A stretch of 64,000 bases of DNA from Limobrevibacterium gyesilva (GCF_025989185.1 NZ_JAPDNT010000025.1:1-64000); one strand, 5' to 3'; shown: positions 28,869 to 38,349, numbered from the stretch's first letter. The notes: generated by a model from the letters alone, not told the origin. A program made the numbers and translations.

Positions 28869-29327
28869 TCAGCCGCCCAGCCGGGCTTTGACGATCGGGC
28901 CGACCCTGGACATGTCGAGGGCGGCGGCATGCTTCGCCTTCAGCGCCGCCATCACCTTGCCCATGTCCTTGATGCTGGCCGCCCCGGTCTCGGCGATCGC
29001 CGCCGCCACCGCCGCTTCGGTGGCCACCGCGTCCATCTGCCGGGGCAGGAAGGATTCGATGACGGCGATCTCCGCCTCCTCCTTGGCCACCAGTTCCGGG
29101 CGGTTGCCCTGGCGGTACAGCTCCACGCTCTCGCGGCGCGACTTCACCATGCTGCGCAGCATGGTGATGATCTCCTCGTCCGGGACCTTGTCGATGCCCT
29201 TGGGGCGGGCGGCGATGTCGGTGTCCTTGAGCTTCGCGGTGATCATGCGCAGCGCGGAGACGCGCGGGGCGTCTTTCGCCAGCATGGCGGTCTTCAGTTC
29301 GGACGTGAACGCGTCGCGCAATGTCAT
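28869..29327 (-). CDS. yqeY: GatB/YqeY domain protein
   Basis: 152 residues from ATG at 29327, which has AGGAGG about 5 bases upstream; a longer start at 29342 lies within that leader and is rejected. Typical sequence: LRDAFTSELKTAMLAKDAPR, VSALRMITAKLKDTDI, then IESFLPRQMD and GKVMAALKAKHAAALDMS. It resembles the tRNA-binding tail of GatB; stand-alone YqeY proteins have no firmly assigned role. It is the first gene of the dnaG-rpoD operon and is divergent from carA across 121 bp that hold two matched palindromes. Confidence 0.93.
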   Translation of the reverse strand: MTLRDAFTSELKTAMLAKDAPRVSALRMITAKLKDTDIAARPKGIDKVPDEEIITMLRSMVKSRRESVELYRQGNRPELVAKEEAEIAVIESFLPRQMDAVATEAAVAAAIAETGAASIKDMGKVMAALKAKHAAALDMSRVGPIVKARLGG

Positions 29328-29380
29328 ACGGCCCTCCTGCATACGCCCTCATATATTATGTCGGAACGCCGTTGTGGACC

Positions 29381-29395
29381 GGGAAGAAATTTCCC
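29381..29395. promoter_or_regulatory. Palindrome GGGAA-GAAAT-TTCCC facing the yqeY-dnaG-rpoD operon
   Basis: GGGAAGAAATTTCCC is a 15-bp inverted repeat with one mismatch, matching the palindrome inside the carA promoter 40 bp away. It lies about 54 bp upstream of the yqeY ATG, close to where the -35 region of a CATAAT -10 box (minus strand, near 29353-29358) would fall. It is probably a second operator of the same regulator. The role is inferred. Confidence 0.6.
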
Positions 29396-29413
29396 ACGCA
29401 TAGCGGGGTCGCG

Positions 29414-29442
29414 TTGATCTGGGAAAAAATTTCCCATATCCT
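29414..29442 (+). promoter_or_regulatory. carA promoter with palindromic operator filling the -10/-35 spacer
   Basis: TTGATC (29414-29419) and TATCCT (29437-29442) are separated by exactly 17 bp. The whole spacer is the perfect-armed palindrome TGGGAAAAAATTTCCCA (29420-29436). Transcription would start about 7 bases after the -10 box, which is the ATG at 29449, so the mRNA should be leaderless. A protein bound here would block RNA polymerase. Confidence 0.65.
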
Positions 29443-29448
29443 GGCGTC

Positions 29449-30885
29449 ATGAGCATCGACGACATCATCGAGCGCCTGGGCGGCGCCGAGGCCGCCGCGC
29501 GCCGCCTGGGCGTGGGCACCGAAGCCGTCCGCAAATGGCGCCAGGCCCGCAGCATGCCGGCCCGCCACTGGCCCGCAATCATCGCCGCCACCGGCCTGTC
29601 GCTGGCCGATCTGGCCGGCCCCCTCCCTTCCGACAAGAGCCAAGCCATGCCCGACTCGCCCATCGCCCCGGCGCCTGTCCCGGGCGCGCCGCCCGCCGGC
29701 GCCACCGCCGCCCTGGTGCTGGCCGACGGCAGCGTGTTCTGGGGACGCGGCTTCGGCGCCCATACCGCCGGCGCGCCGGTCGGCGAGGTGTGCTTCAACA
29801 CCGGCCTGACCGGCTACCAGGAAACCCTGACCGACCCGTCCTATGCCGGGCAGATCATCACCTTCACCTTTCCGCATATCGGCAATGTGGGCGTCAACCA
29901 CGAGGATATCGAGGCGACCAACATCGCCGCCCGCGGCCTGGTGGTGAAGCAGGACATCACCGCGCCCAGCAACTGGCGGGCGCACCAGCCGCTGGATGCC
30001 TGGCTGCAGGCGCAGGGCGTGACCGGCCTCGCCGGGGTGGACACCCGCGCGCTGACCATTCGCATCCGCGACGGCGGGGCGCCGTCCGGCGTGCTGGCCT
30101 TCCCCGCCGACGGGCAGTTCGACCTCCCCGCACTGACGGCGCAGGCGCGCGACTGGCCGGGGCTGGTGGGCATGGATCTGGCGCAGGAAGTCTCCTGCAC
30201 CCAGTCCTATGACTGGGACGAGACGGAATGGGCCTGGCCCGATGGCCATGGCCGCCAGACCGATCCGAAATACCATGTCGTGGCCGTCGATTACGGCGCC
30301 AAGCGCAACATCCTGCGCTGCCTCGCCGCCGCCGGCTGCCGGGTGACCGTGGTGCCCGCCACCGCCACCGCCGAGGACATCCTGCGCCATGAGCCGGACG
30401 GGGTGTTCCTCTCCAACGGGCCCGGCGATCCCGCGGCCACCGCGGCGTACGCGGTGCCGGCAATCCAGGGCGTGCTGGCATCCGGCAAGCCGCTGTTCGG
30501 TATCTGCCTCGGCCATCAGTTGCTGGCCATCGCGCTGGGGGCGAAGACCTTCAAGCTCGACCGCGGCCATCGTGGCGCCAACCAGCCGGTGAAGGAACTG
30601 GCCACCGGCAAGGTGGAGATCACCAGCCAGAACCACGGCTTCGCCATCGACGAGAAGACGCTGCCGGCCGGCGTGCGAGTGACGCATACCAGCCTGTTCG
30701 ACGGCACCAACGAAGGCATCGCCTGCAACGATCGCCCGGCCTTCAGCGTGCAGTACCACCCTGAAGCCAGCCCCGGTCCGACCGACAGCCATTATCTGTT
30801 CAACCGCTTCGTCGCGGTGATCGAGGCACACAAGGCCAAGCCCCAGGAGGCGTCATCCCATGCAGCCAGAGACCGATCCCGATGA
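29449..30885 (+). CDS. carA: Carbamoyl-phosphate synthase small subunit with N-terminal helix-turn-helix fusion
   Basis: 478 residues. Residues ~1-58 form a Cro/YdaS-like HTH (IIERLGGAEAAARRLGVGTE, then VRKWRQARSMPARHWPAIIA). A ~25-residue Ala/Pro linker follows, then a complete CarA: AALVLADGSVFWGRG, NTGLTGYQETLTDPSYAGQI, and the class I amidotransferase with GICLGHQ nucleophile Cys and YHPEASPGPTD. It supplies ammonia from glutamine to CarB for arginine and pyrimidine synthesis. Normal CarA is ~380-400 residues, so the extra ~80 are the HTH and linker. ATG at 29449 coincides with the predicted +1. An internal ATG at 29647 could also yield plain CarA. The fused HTH probably binds the palindromes upstream; I recall a domain name linking such HTHs to carbamoyl-phosphate synthase, unverified. 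Confidence 0.95.
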   Translation: MSIDDIIERLGGAEAAARRLGVGTEAVRKWRQARSMPARHWPAIIAATGLSLADLAGPLPSDKSQAMPDSPIAPAPVPGAPPAGATAALVLADGSVFWGRGFGAHTAGAPVGEVCFNTGLTGYQETLTDPSYAGQIITFTFPHIGNVGVNHEDIEATNIAARGLVVKQDITAPSNWRAHQPLDAWLQAQGVTGLAGVDTRALTIRIRDGGAPSGVLAFPADGQFDLPALTAQARDWPGLVGMDLAQEVSCTQSYDWDETEWAWPDGHGRQTDPKYHVVAVDYGAKRNILRCLAAAGCRVTVVPATATAEDILRHEPDGVFLSNGPGDPAATAAYAVPAIQGVLASGKPLFGICLGHQLLAIALGAKTFKLDRGHRGANQPVKELATGKVEITSQNHGFAIDEKTLPAGVRVTHTSLFDGTNEGIACNDRPAFSVQYHPEASPGPTDSHYLFNRFVAVIEAHKAKPQEASSHAARDRSR

Positions 30886-31144
30886 TCATGTCCGTATCCT
30901 GCTGCTGGTCGGCTTGCGGCATTTCCTGACCGCCGACAACGCCGAGGCCGCCTTCGAGAAAGTCCAGGAAACGGCTGGCCGCCCGCTCGATCCCGCCCGG
31001 TTCCACGCGGCCGTCGCCGCCTGCATCGCCGAGGGGATGATCAGGGAGCCGATCCGCCTGGAGTCGAACAGCCTGCACTGCCACTGGCGCCTCGAACTCA
31101 CGCCCAAGGGCGTCGAGACCGCGCGCACCCTTACCGGAACCTGA
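30860..31144 (+). CDS. Small protein encoded between carA and carB
   Basis: 94 residues, overlapping the carA end by 26 bp in another frame and ending one base before the carB ATG, so it is surely co-translated with both. The sequence starts acidic and helical ([20 protein letters not shown]) and ends with [18 protein letters not shown], which looks like the recognition wing of a winged-helix fold (LTPKG). I do not recognise a family. Retention between two subunit genes of one enzyme suggests a role in carbamoyl-phosphate synthase regulation; this is inference. Confidence 0.65.
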   Translation: MQPETDPDDHVRILLLVGLRHFLTADNAEAAFEKVQETAGRPLDPARFHAAVAACIAEGMIREPIRLESNSLHCHWRLELTPKGVETARTLTGT

Positions 31145-31145
31145 G

Positions 31146-34100
31146 ATGCCCAAGCGCACCGACATCCACTCCATCATGATCATCGGCGCCGGCCCGATCG
31201 TGATCGGCCAGGCCTGCGAGTTCGACTATTCCGGCGCCCAGGCCTGCAAGGCGCTGCGGGCGGAGGGGTACCGGACCATCCTGGTGAACTCCAACCCCGC
31301 CACCATCATGACCGATCCCGGTCTGGCCGATGCCACCTATATCGAGCCGATCACGCTGGAGATGGTCGAGCGCATCATCGCCAGGGAGCGGCCGGACGCG
31401 CTGCTGCCGACGATGGGCGGGCAGACCGCGCTGAACACGGCGATGCAGCTGGCGGCGGCGGGCGTGCTGGAGAAATACGGCGTGGAGCTGATCGGCGCCA
31501 AGGCCGAGGTGATCGACCGCGCCGAGGACCGGCTGAAGTTCCGCGACGCCATGGCCGAGATCGGCATCGAGAGCCCGCGCAGCGCCATCGCCCACAGCAT
31601 GGCCGAGGCCCGCGCGGCGCTGGCCCTGGTCGGCCTGCCGGCGGTGATCCGGCCCAGCTTCACCCTCGGCGGCACCGGCGGCGGCATCGCCTACAACAAG
31701 GAAGAATTCGAGCAGATCGTCGGCAGCGGCCTGGACGCCTCGCCCACCAGCGAGGTGCTGGTGGAAGAAAGCGTGCTGGGCTGGAAGGAATTCGAGATGG
31801 AGGTGGTCCGCGACAGCGCGGACAACTGCATCATCATCTGCTCCATCGAGAACGTCGATCCGATGGGTGTGCATACCGGCGATTCCGTGACCGTGGCGCC
31901 GGCGTTGACGCTGACCGACAAGGAATACCAGCGCATGCGCGATGCCTCCATCGCCTGCCTGCGCAAGATCGGCGTGGACACCGGCGGATCGAACGTGCAG
32001 TTCGCCGTCAATCCCGCCGACGGGCGCATGGTGGTGATCGAGATGAACCCGCGGGTGTCGCGTTCCTCGGCGCTGGCGTCCAAGGCCACCGGCTTCCCGA
32101 TCGCCAAGATCGCCGCCAAGCTTGCTGTCGGCTACACGCTCGACGAGCTTGCCAACGACATCACCCGCGTCACGCCGGCGAGCTTCGAGCCCGCGATCGA
32201 CTACGTCGTGGTGAAGATCCCGCGCTTCACCTTCGAGAAGTTCCCGGGCACGCCGGCGATGCTGACCACGAGCATGAAGTCGGTGGGCGAGGCCATGTCG
32301 ATCGGCCGCAGCTTCGCCGAGGCGTTGCAGAAGGGCCTGCGCAGCATGGAGACGGGGTTCTCCGGCCTCGATACGATCGAGGCGCCAGGCGACGGCGGCC
32401 CCGACGCATTCCGCGCGGCACTGTCGCAGCCCAAGCCCGACCGGCTGCTGATGGCCGCCCAGGCGCTGCGTGCCGGATTGTCGGTGGACGAGATCCACGA
32501 CGCCTGCAAGTTCGACCCATGGTTCCTGCGCGAGCTGGAGCGCATCGTCGCCGCCGAGCGCGAGATCGCCGGTGGCCTGCCGCAGGACGCGACGGCGCTG
32601 CGCCGGCTGAAGGCGCTGGGCTTCTCCGACCGGCAGCTGGCGCAACTGTCCGGGGTCGCCGAGACCGACGTTGCGGCCCTGCGGGCGAAGCTGGGCGTGC
32701 ATCCCGTGTACAAGCGCATCGACACCTGCGCGGCCGAGTTCGCCTCGGCAACGCCTTATATGTATTCCACCTACGAAGGCGGCTTCGGCGAGCCTGCGTG
32801 CGAGTCCGACCCGACCGACCGCCGGAAGATCATCATCCTCGGCGGCGGGCCGAACCGGATCGGCCAGGGCATCGAGTTCGACTATTGCTGCGTGCACGCG
32901 GCCTACGCGCTGAAGGAAGCCGGCTTCGAGACCATCATGGTCAATTGCAACCCGGAGACGGTGAGCACCGACTACGACACCTCCGACCGGCTGTATTTCG
33001 AGCCGCTGACCGCCGAGGACGTGATCGCGCTGGTGCGGCGCGAGCAGTCCAACGGCACCGTGCTGGGCTGCATCGTGCAGTACGGCGGGCAGACGCCGCT
33101 GAAGCTGTCGCAGTCCTTGTCGAAGGCCGGCATTCCCGTCCTCGGCACCTCGGCCGACGCCATCGACGCCGCCGAGGATCGCGAGCGGTTCCAGCAATTG
33201 CTGCACCGGCTCGGCCTGCGCCAGCCCGAGAACGGCATCGCGCGGTCGGCCGAGGAGGCCGAGGCCATCACCGCGCGGATCGGCTATCCCGTGGTGATCC
33301 GCCCCAGCTACGTGCTGGGCGGGCGGGCCATGGAGATCGTCTATGACTCGCGCGGGCTGCATCGCTACATGCGCGAGGCCGTGCAGGTTTCCGGCGACAA
33401 TCCCGTGCTGATCGACCGTTACCTCAACGACGCGATCGAGGTCGATGTCGATTGCATCGCCGACGGCCACAGCGTCTACGTCGCCGGCGTGATGGAGCAT
33501 ATCGAGGAGGCCGGCATCCACTCCGGCGATTCCGCCTGCGCCCTGCCCCCCTACACGCTGTCGCCCGCGACCGTCACCGAGCTGAAGGCGCAGACCGAGG
33601 CGATGGCGAAGGCGTTGGGCGTGGTGGGCCTGATGAACGTGCAATACGCCATCAAGGACAATGACGTTTACGTGCTGGAAGTGAACCCCCGCGCCTCGCG
33701 CACCGTGCCGTTCGTTGCCAAGGCGACGGGCGTGCCGGTGGCGAAGATCGGCGCGCGGGTCATGGCCGGCGCGAAGCTGTCCGAGTTCCGGCTCGACGAC
33801 CAGGCGATCGCGCCGCATGTGGCGGTGAAGGAAGCGGTGTTCCCGTTCGCCCGCTTCCCGGATGTGGACACGATCCTGGGCCCGGAAATGAAATCGACCG
33901 GCGAGGTGATGGGCCTCGATTCCAGCTTCGAGCGCGCCTTCGCGAAAAGCCAGCTCGGCGCGGGCGTCAGGCTGCCCGGGTCCGGGCAGGTGTTCCTGTC
34001 GGTGCGCGATTCCGACAAGGCCGCGGCGATCGGGGTGGCGCGCCGGTTGCTGGAGATGGGCTTCTCCATCATCGCCACGCGCGGCACCGCCGCCCGCCTG

Positions 34101-34385
34101 CGCGAGGCCGGGCTGCCGGTGGGCGTGGTGAACAAGGTGCTGGAGGGCCGGCCGCATTGCGTGGACGCCATCCGCTCGGGTGAGGTGCAACTGGTCATCA
34201 ATACCGCGGCGGGCTCCCAGGCGGTGACGGACAGCTTCGATATCCGCCGCAGCGCGCTGACGCATGGCGTGCCGCACTACACCACCATCGCCGGCGCCCG
34301 GGCCGCGGCGCATGCGATCGCCGCGCTGAAGGCGGGCACCCTTGAAGTCGCGCCGCTGCAAGCCTATTTTCGCGGATCGTTCTGA
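31146..34385 (+). CDS. carB: Carbamoyl-phosphate synthase large subunit
   Basis: 1079 residues with both homologous synthetase halves. The first (1-~400) starts [20 protein letters not shown] and carries an ATP-grasp with [20 protein letters not shown]. The second (~555-940) starts [20 protein letters not shown] and carries [20 protein letters not shown]. An oligomerisation domain lies between them and a C-terminal MGS-like allosteric domain follows (~945-1079: [20 protein letters not shown]). It makes carbamoyl phosphate from bicarbonate, two ATP and ammonia channelled from CarA. Full length and intact. It is separated from carA only by the 94-residue ORF. Confidence 0.99.
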   Translation: MPKRTDIHSIMIIGAGPIVIGQACEFDYSGAQACKALRAEGYRTILVNSNPATIMTDPGLADATYIEPITLEMVERIIARERPDALLPTMGGQTALNTAMQLAAAGVLEKYGVELIGAKAEVIDRAEDRLKFRDAMAEIGIESPRSAIAHSMAEARAALALVGLPAVIRPSFTLGGTGGGIAYNKEEFEQIVGSGLDASPTSEVLVEESVLGWKEFEMEVVRDSADNCIIICSIENVDPMGVHTGDSVTVAPALTLTDKEYQRMRDASIACLRKIGVDTGGSNVQFAVNPADGRMVVIEMNPRVSRSSALASKATGFPIAKIAAKLAVGYTLDELANDITRVTPASFEPAIDYVVVKIPRFTFEKFPGTPAMLTTSMKSVGEAMSIGRSFAEALQKGLRSMETGFSGLDTIEAPGDGGPDAFRAALSQPKPDRLLMAAQALRAGLSVDEIHDACKFDPWFLRELERIVAAEREIAGGLPQDATALRRLKALGFSDRQLAQLSGVAETDVAALRAKLGVHPVYKRIDTCAAEFASATPYMYSTYEGGFGEPACESDPTDRRKIIILGGGPNRIGQGIEFDYCCVHAAYALKEAGFETIMVNCNPETVSTDYDTSDRLYFEPLTAEDVIALVRREQSNGTVLGCIVQYGGQTPLKLSQSLSKAGIPVLGTSADAIDAAEDRERFQQLLHRLGLRQPENGIARSAEEAEAITARIGYPVVIRPSYVLGGRAMEIVYDSRGLHRYMREAVQVSGDNPVLIDRYLNDAIEVDVDCIADGHSVYVAGVMEHIEEAGIHSGDSACALPPYTLSPATVTELKAQTEAMAKALGVVGLMNVQYAIKDNDVYVLEVNPRASRTVPFVAKATGVPVAKIGARVMAGAKLSEFRLDDQAIAPHVAVKEAVFPFARFPDVDTILGPEMKSTGEVMGLDSSFERAFAKSQLGAGVRLPGSGQVFLSVRDSDKAAAIGVARRLLEMGFSIIATRGTAARLREAGLPVGVVNKVLEGRPHCVDAIRSGEVQLVINTAAGSQAVTDSFDIRRSALTHGVPHYTTIAGARAAAHAIAALKAGTLEVAPLQAYFRGSF

Positions 34386-34393
34386 CGTTCCGT

Positions 34394-34422
34394 CGCGGCC
34401 AGGTCACAGGCACCTGGCCGCG
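34394..34422 (+). terminator. Hairpin after carB, probable terminator
   Basis: CGCGGCCAGGT (34394-34404) and ACCTGGCCGCG (34412-34422) form a perfect 11-bp stem with a 7-base loop, 9 bp after the carB stop. The following GCGGTCGTGTTT has only a short T run, so termination may be partial. Confidence 0.6.
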
Positions 34423-34434
34423 GCGGTCGTGTTT

Positions 34435-34472
34435 CAGGGCTATGTCCCGGATTCAGGGCCATGCCCCGGATT
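34435..34472. repeat. 19-bp tandem repeat, two copies
   Basis: Two adjacent 19-bp units starting CAGGGC and ending CCCGGATT (34435-34453 and 34454-34472) differ at two C/T positions. They lie between the carB hairpin and greA. No function is evident. Confidence 0.6.
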
Positions 34473-34532
34473 CGCGTGACCAGCCGCGCCTGCCCACTCT
34501 ACAACGTTACCCTTGTTCCCGAGGTTTGCGCC

Positions 34533-35006
34533 GTGCAGAAGTTCCCGATGACCGCCCCCGGCCTTTTGCGGTTGGAGGAAGAGCTCCGAACCCTCAGGAC
34601 CATCGAGCGTCCGGCGGTCATTCGCGCCATCGCCGAGGCGCGCAGCCACGGCGACCTGTCGGAGAATGCCGAGTATCACGCGGCGCGTGAGCGGCAATCC
34701 TTCATCGAAGGCCGCATCCTGGAACTCGAGGAGATCGTTTCCGCGGCCGAGGTGATCGACCCGTCGAGCCTGTCGGGCGACCATGTGCGATTCGGCGCCC
34801 ATGTCCAGCTGGTCGACGAGGAGACCGAGAAAGAGGCGACCTATCAGATCGTCGGCGTGCACGAGGCCGACATCAAGCTGGCGCGCCTGTCGATTTCGAG
34901 CCCGCTGGCCAAGGCGCTGATCGGCCGGAAAGTGGGCGACACCATTTCGGTGCCCGCGCCGGGTGGCGACCGGACCTACGAAATCCTCTCCGTCAAGTTC
35001 GTCTGA
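34533..35006 (+). CDS. greA: Transcription elongation factor GreA
   Basis: 157 residues from GTG at 34533, with GAGG 8 bases upstream; this gives the normal GreA length. N-terminal coiled coil ([20 protein letters not shown], then [20 protein letters not shown] with the acidic tip) and C-terminal FKBP-like domain ([20 protein letters not shown]). It reactivates backtracked RNA polymerase by stimulating transcript cleavage. Longer frames upstream cross the tandem repeat and lack a ribosome site. Its stop overlaps the next ATG by one base (TGATG). Confidence 0.96.
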   Translation: MQKFPMTAPGLLRLEEELRTLRTIERPAVIRAIAEARSHGDLSENAEYHAARERQSFIEGRILELEEIVSAAEVIDPSSLSGDHVRFGAHVQLVDEETEKEATYQIVGVHEADIKLARLSISSPLAKALIGRKVGDTISVPAPGGDRTYEILSVKFV

Positions 35007-36208
35007 TGCCGATGCTGTCGCTGGCCGAGATTCGCGCCGCATCGGCGCGGATCGCCGGCCGCGTGTTGCGCACGCCCGCCCTGCGCAGCGACGCGATCTC
35101 GCAGGCGACCGGCGCCGATGTCACGCTGAAGCTCGAGAACCTGCAGGCGACCGGCGCGTTCAAGGAGCGCGGCGCCGCCAACCGGCTGGCGCTGCTGACC
35201 GAGGCGGAACGCCGCGCGGGCGTGATCGCGATGTCGGCCGGGAACCACGCGCAGGCCGTGGCACGGCATGCGCATCTGCTGGGCATCGACGCGGTGATCG
35301 TGATGCCCAGGCACACGCCGCTGACCAAGGTGTCGCGCACCGCCGCCTGGGGCGCGCGCGTGGTGCTGCATGGCGATACGCTGGCGGAGTCGGCCGAGCA
35401 TGCATGCGTGCTGGCGCAGCAGGAAGGGCTGATCTTCATCCACCCCTATGACGACCGGGGCGTGATGGCCGGCCAGGGCACGCTCGCGCTCGAGCTGCTG
35501 GAGGACGCGCCCGACCTCGATACGCTGGTGATCCCGGTGGGCGGCGGCGGCCTGATCGCCGGCTGCGCGGTGGCGGCAACCGGAGTGAAGCCGGGCATCG
35601 AGGTGATCGGCGTCGAGGTCGCGGCCTATGCCGCGCTGGCGCAGCGCCTGGCGGGCCAGCCCGTGCATGTCGGCGGCGCCACCATTGCCGAGGGCATCGC
35701 GGTGCGCGACATCGGCGAGGCGGCCTTTGGCGTCATCCGCGCGCATGTGGCCGACGTGCTGGTGGTGCCCGAGCGCGCGGTGGAAGAAGCCATCGCCCTG
35801 CTGGCAGAGGGCGCGAAGCTGGTCGCCGAGGGCGCGGGTGCCGCCGGCGTCGCGGCACTGCTGGCGTTCCCCGATCGTTTCGCCGGGCGGCGCGTCGGCA
35901 TTCCCGTCTGCGGCGGCAACATCGACGCGCGCATCCTCGCCAACGTGCTGCTGCGCAACCTGCTGCGCGACGGGCGGCTGTTGCGGCTGGTCATGGAGAT
36001 CCCCGACCGGCCCGGCGTGCTGGCCGACATTGCCGGCAAGATCGGCGGCGCCGGCGGCAACATCATCGAGGTGTCGCATCAGCGGCTGTTCGCCTCGCCC
36101 AGCGTGCAGGCGGCCCAGCTGGAAGTGATGTTCGAAGCGCGGGACGCCGCGCATGGCGCCGACATCGTGCGCGCGCTGGAAGAAACCTATACCGTCCGAC
36201 GGATCTGA
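35006..36208 (+). CDS. ilvA: Threonine ammonia-lyase with C-terminal ACT domain
   Basis: 400 residues. Fold-type II PLP enzyme: the Schiff-base Lys lies in NLQATGAFKERGAANRLALL, the Asn-loop in VIAMSAGNHAQAVARHAHL, and the phosphate-binding glycine loop in VIPVGGGGLIAG. The C-terminal ~75 residues form an ACT domain (LVMEIPDRPGVLADIAGKIG). It deaminates threonine to 2-oxobutyrate, the first step to isoleucine, or serves catabolically. The single short ACT-type tail matches the ~400-residue class rather than the 510-residue IlvA with two regulatory domains. Translational coupling to greA (TGATG) suggests co-transcription. Confidence 0.93.
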   Translation: MPMLSLAEIRAASARIAGRVLRTPALRSDAISQATGADVTLKLENLQATGAFKERGAANRLALLTEAERRAGVIAMSAGNHAQAVARHAHLLGIDAVIVMPRHTPLTKVSRTAAWGARVVLHGDTLAESAEHACVLAQQEGLIFIHPYDDRGVMAGQGTLALELLEDAPDLDTLVIPVGGGGLIAGCAVAATGVKPGIEVIGVEVAAYAALAQRLAGQPVHVGGATIAEGIAVRDIGEAAFGVIRAHVADVLVVPERAVEEAIALLAEGAKLVAEGAGAAGVAALLAFPDRFAGRRVGIPVCGGNIDARILANVLLRNLLRDGRLLRLVMEIPDRPGVLADIAGKIGGAGGNIIEVSHQRLFASPSVQAAQLEVMFEARDAAHGADIVRALEETYTVRRI

Positions 36209-36255
36209 CACCGCGATCCGGCGCATCCGGATTCGCCTGACGGGACCCGGATGAC

Positions 36256-36933
36256 ATGACCTATTCGCTGCTGGGCCGTTGCGCCCGAACCGGCCAGCTT
36301 GGCGCCGTCGTGACCACCTCGGCGATGGGCGTCGGGGCGCGCTGCCCGTTTGCACGCGCCGGCGTCGGCGCGGCGCTGACGCAGCATCGCACCGATCCGC
36401 GGCTTGGGCCGCTTCTCATCGCATTGCTGGCGCGCGGCTTCACCGCGCAGCAGGCGCTGGACGGCGCGGTGGCGGCGACACCGCATCGCGACTGGCGGCA
36501 ACTCGCGGTGATCGATGCGGCTGGCCGCACCGCGAGCTTTACCGGCGCACATGTGCGCGCCGAGCGCGGCGAGGCACACGGGCCGGATTGCGTGGCCATC
36601 GCCAATATCGTGCGCAGCGCCGAGCTGCCCGCCGCGATGGCCCGCGCCTTCGCCGCCGACCCGGCGCTGCCGCTGGCGGCGCGCCTCGTGCAGGCGATCC
36701 AGGCCGGCGAGGCCGCCGGCGGCGAGTTCGCGGCCGTGCGCTCCGCGGCCCTGCTGGTGGTGGACCGCGAAAGCTTCCCCTATGTGGACCTGCGCGTCGA
36801 CGACCACGCGACGCCGCTGGCCGAGCTCGCCCGGCTGTGGGCGGCCTATGCGCGCGATGCCGATGACTACGTCATCCGCGCGATCGACCCGGACCAGGCC
36901 GCGACCTACGTGCCCCCGCCGCCGAAGCCCTGA
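36256..36933 (+). CDS. DUF1028 family protein (Ntn-hydrolase-like)
   Basis: 225 residues matching DUF1028: N-terminal YSLLGRCARTGQLGAVVTTS, GARCPFARAGVGAALTQHRT, RDWRQLAVIDAAGRTASFTG, and the C-terminal FPYVDLRVDDHATPLAELAR. The family has the predicted N-terminal-nucleophile hydrolase fold and often sits beside peptide or amino-acid transport genes, as here (a branched-chain-type importer follows). The enzymatic activity is not established. Confidence 0.88.
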   Translation: MTYSLLGRCARTGQLGAVVTTSAMGVGARCPFARAGVGAALTQHRTDPRLGPLLIALLARGFTAQQALDGAVAATPHRDWRQLAVIDAAGRTASFTGAHVRAERGEAHGPDCVAIANIVRSAELPAAMARAFAADPALPLAARLVQAIQAGEAAGGEFAAVRSAALLVVDRESFPYVDLRVDDHATPLAELARLWAAYARDADDYVIRAIDPDQAATYVPPPPKP

Positions 36934-36947
36934 CCCCCGCGCGGGGG
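36934..36947. terminator. GC-rich palindrome directly after the DUF1028 stop
   Basis: CCCCCGCGCGGGGG is a perfect 14-bp palindrome starting at the base after the stop codon. There is no T run downstream, so terminator activity is uncertain. Confidence 0.3.
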
Positions 36948-37116
36948 AGCGTTGCAACAAATCGAGATGCATGTGACACTTCGTAAAGAGGTGATCGGAC
37001 CGCTGTCTCATCGCTGCAGGTGAGTGGCGCAAGACCACCCATTGCACGGCCCGGCATAGCGAGGCGTCGGCCGAAGCGGATCGCAACGAAGTACTGGGAG
37101 AGGGACGGCATCAACA

Positions 37117-38349
37117 ATGAAGCACGCGTACCTGTACAGTCTCTTTGGCGCTGCGCTTGGCGCGGCCCTGTGCCTGCCGGCGACGGCACGCGCCGCGGAG
37201 CCGATCAAGATCGGCGTCATTGCCGAGGCCGCGGCCCTTGGCGGCAGCGCCATCCCGAACGCCGCCAAGCTCGCCGCCGAAGAGATCAACGCCGCCGGCG
37301 GCGTGAACGGCCGCATGATCGAGATCGTCGAATATGACGACCACAGCTCCGCCTCCGACGCCGTGCGCGCCTTCCAGCGCGCCGCCAACCAGGACAAGGT
37401 GCACGCGGTCATCGCCAGCTATATCAGCGAGGTGGTGCTGGCGCTGGAACCATGGGCGGGGCGGCTGAAGCTGCCGTTGATCACGCCCGGTGCGGCGAGC
37501 GACCTGATCACCAAGCGTGTCCATGACGACTACAACAACCTGAAATACGTCTTCCATGGCTACCTCGCCTCCACCCAGATCTCCGATGCGGTGTGCGAGA
37601 GCGGCAAGGACCTGCTGATCGGCCAGATGAAGGCGAAGACCGCGGTGGTGGTCAGCGAGGACGCGGCCTGGACCATCCCGCTCGACGAAGAATACCTGAA
37701 ATGCCTGCCGAAGATCGGCGTCAAGGTGCTGGACCATATCCGGCTGTCGCCTGATACCACCGACTTCACCCCGATCTTCAACAAGATCGAAGGCATCAAG
37801 CCGGACGTCATGGTCACCGGCATCAGCCATGTCGGCGCGCAGCCCACGGTGCAGTGGCAGCAGCAGCAAGTGCCGATCCCCATGTTCGGCGTGTCGAGCC
37901 AGGCCACCACCAGCACGTTCTGGAAGGACACCAATGGCGCGGCGGAAGGCGTGGTGTTCAACATGTTCTCCGCGCCCGACGTGGCAGTCACGCCGAAAAC
38001 GATCCCGTTCGCCCGCGCCTACGAGAAGAAATACGGCGTGACCCCCGCCTATTCCGGCTACACCGCCTATGACGACGTCTACATGTTCGCCGATGCGATC
38101 AAGCGCGGCGGCAGCAGCGAGCCGGACAAGCTCGTGGACGCCATGGAGAAGACCGACTGGGTCGGCACCATCGGCCGCATCCAGTTCCTCGGCAAGGACG
38201 ATCAGTTCACCCACGGCATGAAGATCGGGCCCGGCTTCATCACCGGCCTGATGGTGCAGTGGCAAAGCGGCAAGCAGGTCACGGTGTGGCCGGCCGAGGC
38301 CGCCAGCGGGCAGATGAAGTTCCCCTCCTTCATCAAGACCGTGAACTGA
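37117..38349 (+). CDS. Branched-chain-type amino-acid ABC transporter, periplasmic binding protein
   Basis: 410 residues. Signal peptide (YSLFGAALGAALCLPATARA, then AEPIKIGV). Type I periplasmic-binding fold: KLAAEEINAAGGVNGRMIEI, DAVRAFQRAANQDKVHAVIA, YSGYTAYDDVYMFADAI. It captures a hydrophobic amino acid or related carboxylate for the following LivH/LivM/ATPase genes. A GGGAGAGGGA site lies ahead of the ATG. It is the first gene of a four-gene operon, with a ~180-bp upstream gap in which I see no firm promoter. The substrate is not assignable; LivK-type proteins also bind amides and aromatic acids. Confidence 0.93.
   Translation: MKHAYLYSLFGAALGAALCLPATARAAEPIKIGVIAEAAALGGSAIPNAAKLAAEEINAAGGVNGRMIEIVEYDDHSSASDAVRAFQRAANQDKVHAVIASYISEVVLALEPWAGRLKLPLITPGAASDLITKRVHDDYNNLKYVFHGYLASTQISDAVCESGKDLLIGQMKAKTAVVVSEDAAWTIPLDEEYLKCLPKIGVKVLDHIRLSPDTTDFTPIFNKIEGIKPDVMVTGISHVGAQPTVQWQQQQVPIPMFGVSSQATTSTFWKDTNGAAEGVVFNMFSAPDVAVTPKTIPFARAYEKKYGVTPAYSGYTAYDDVYMFADAIKRGGSSEPDKLVDAMEKTDWVGTIGRIQFLGKDDQFTHGMKIGPGFITGLMVQWQSGKQVTVWPAEAASGQMKFPSFIKTVN

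Noticed and set aside
31131-34361. A 1076-residue open frame on the minus strand opposite carB
   Set aside because: Antisense shadow of carB with low-complexity His/Arg/Gly composition.
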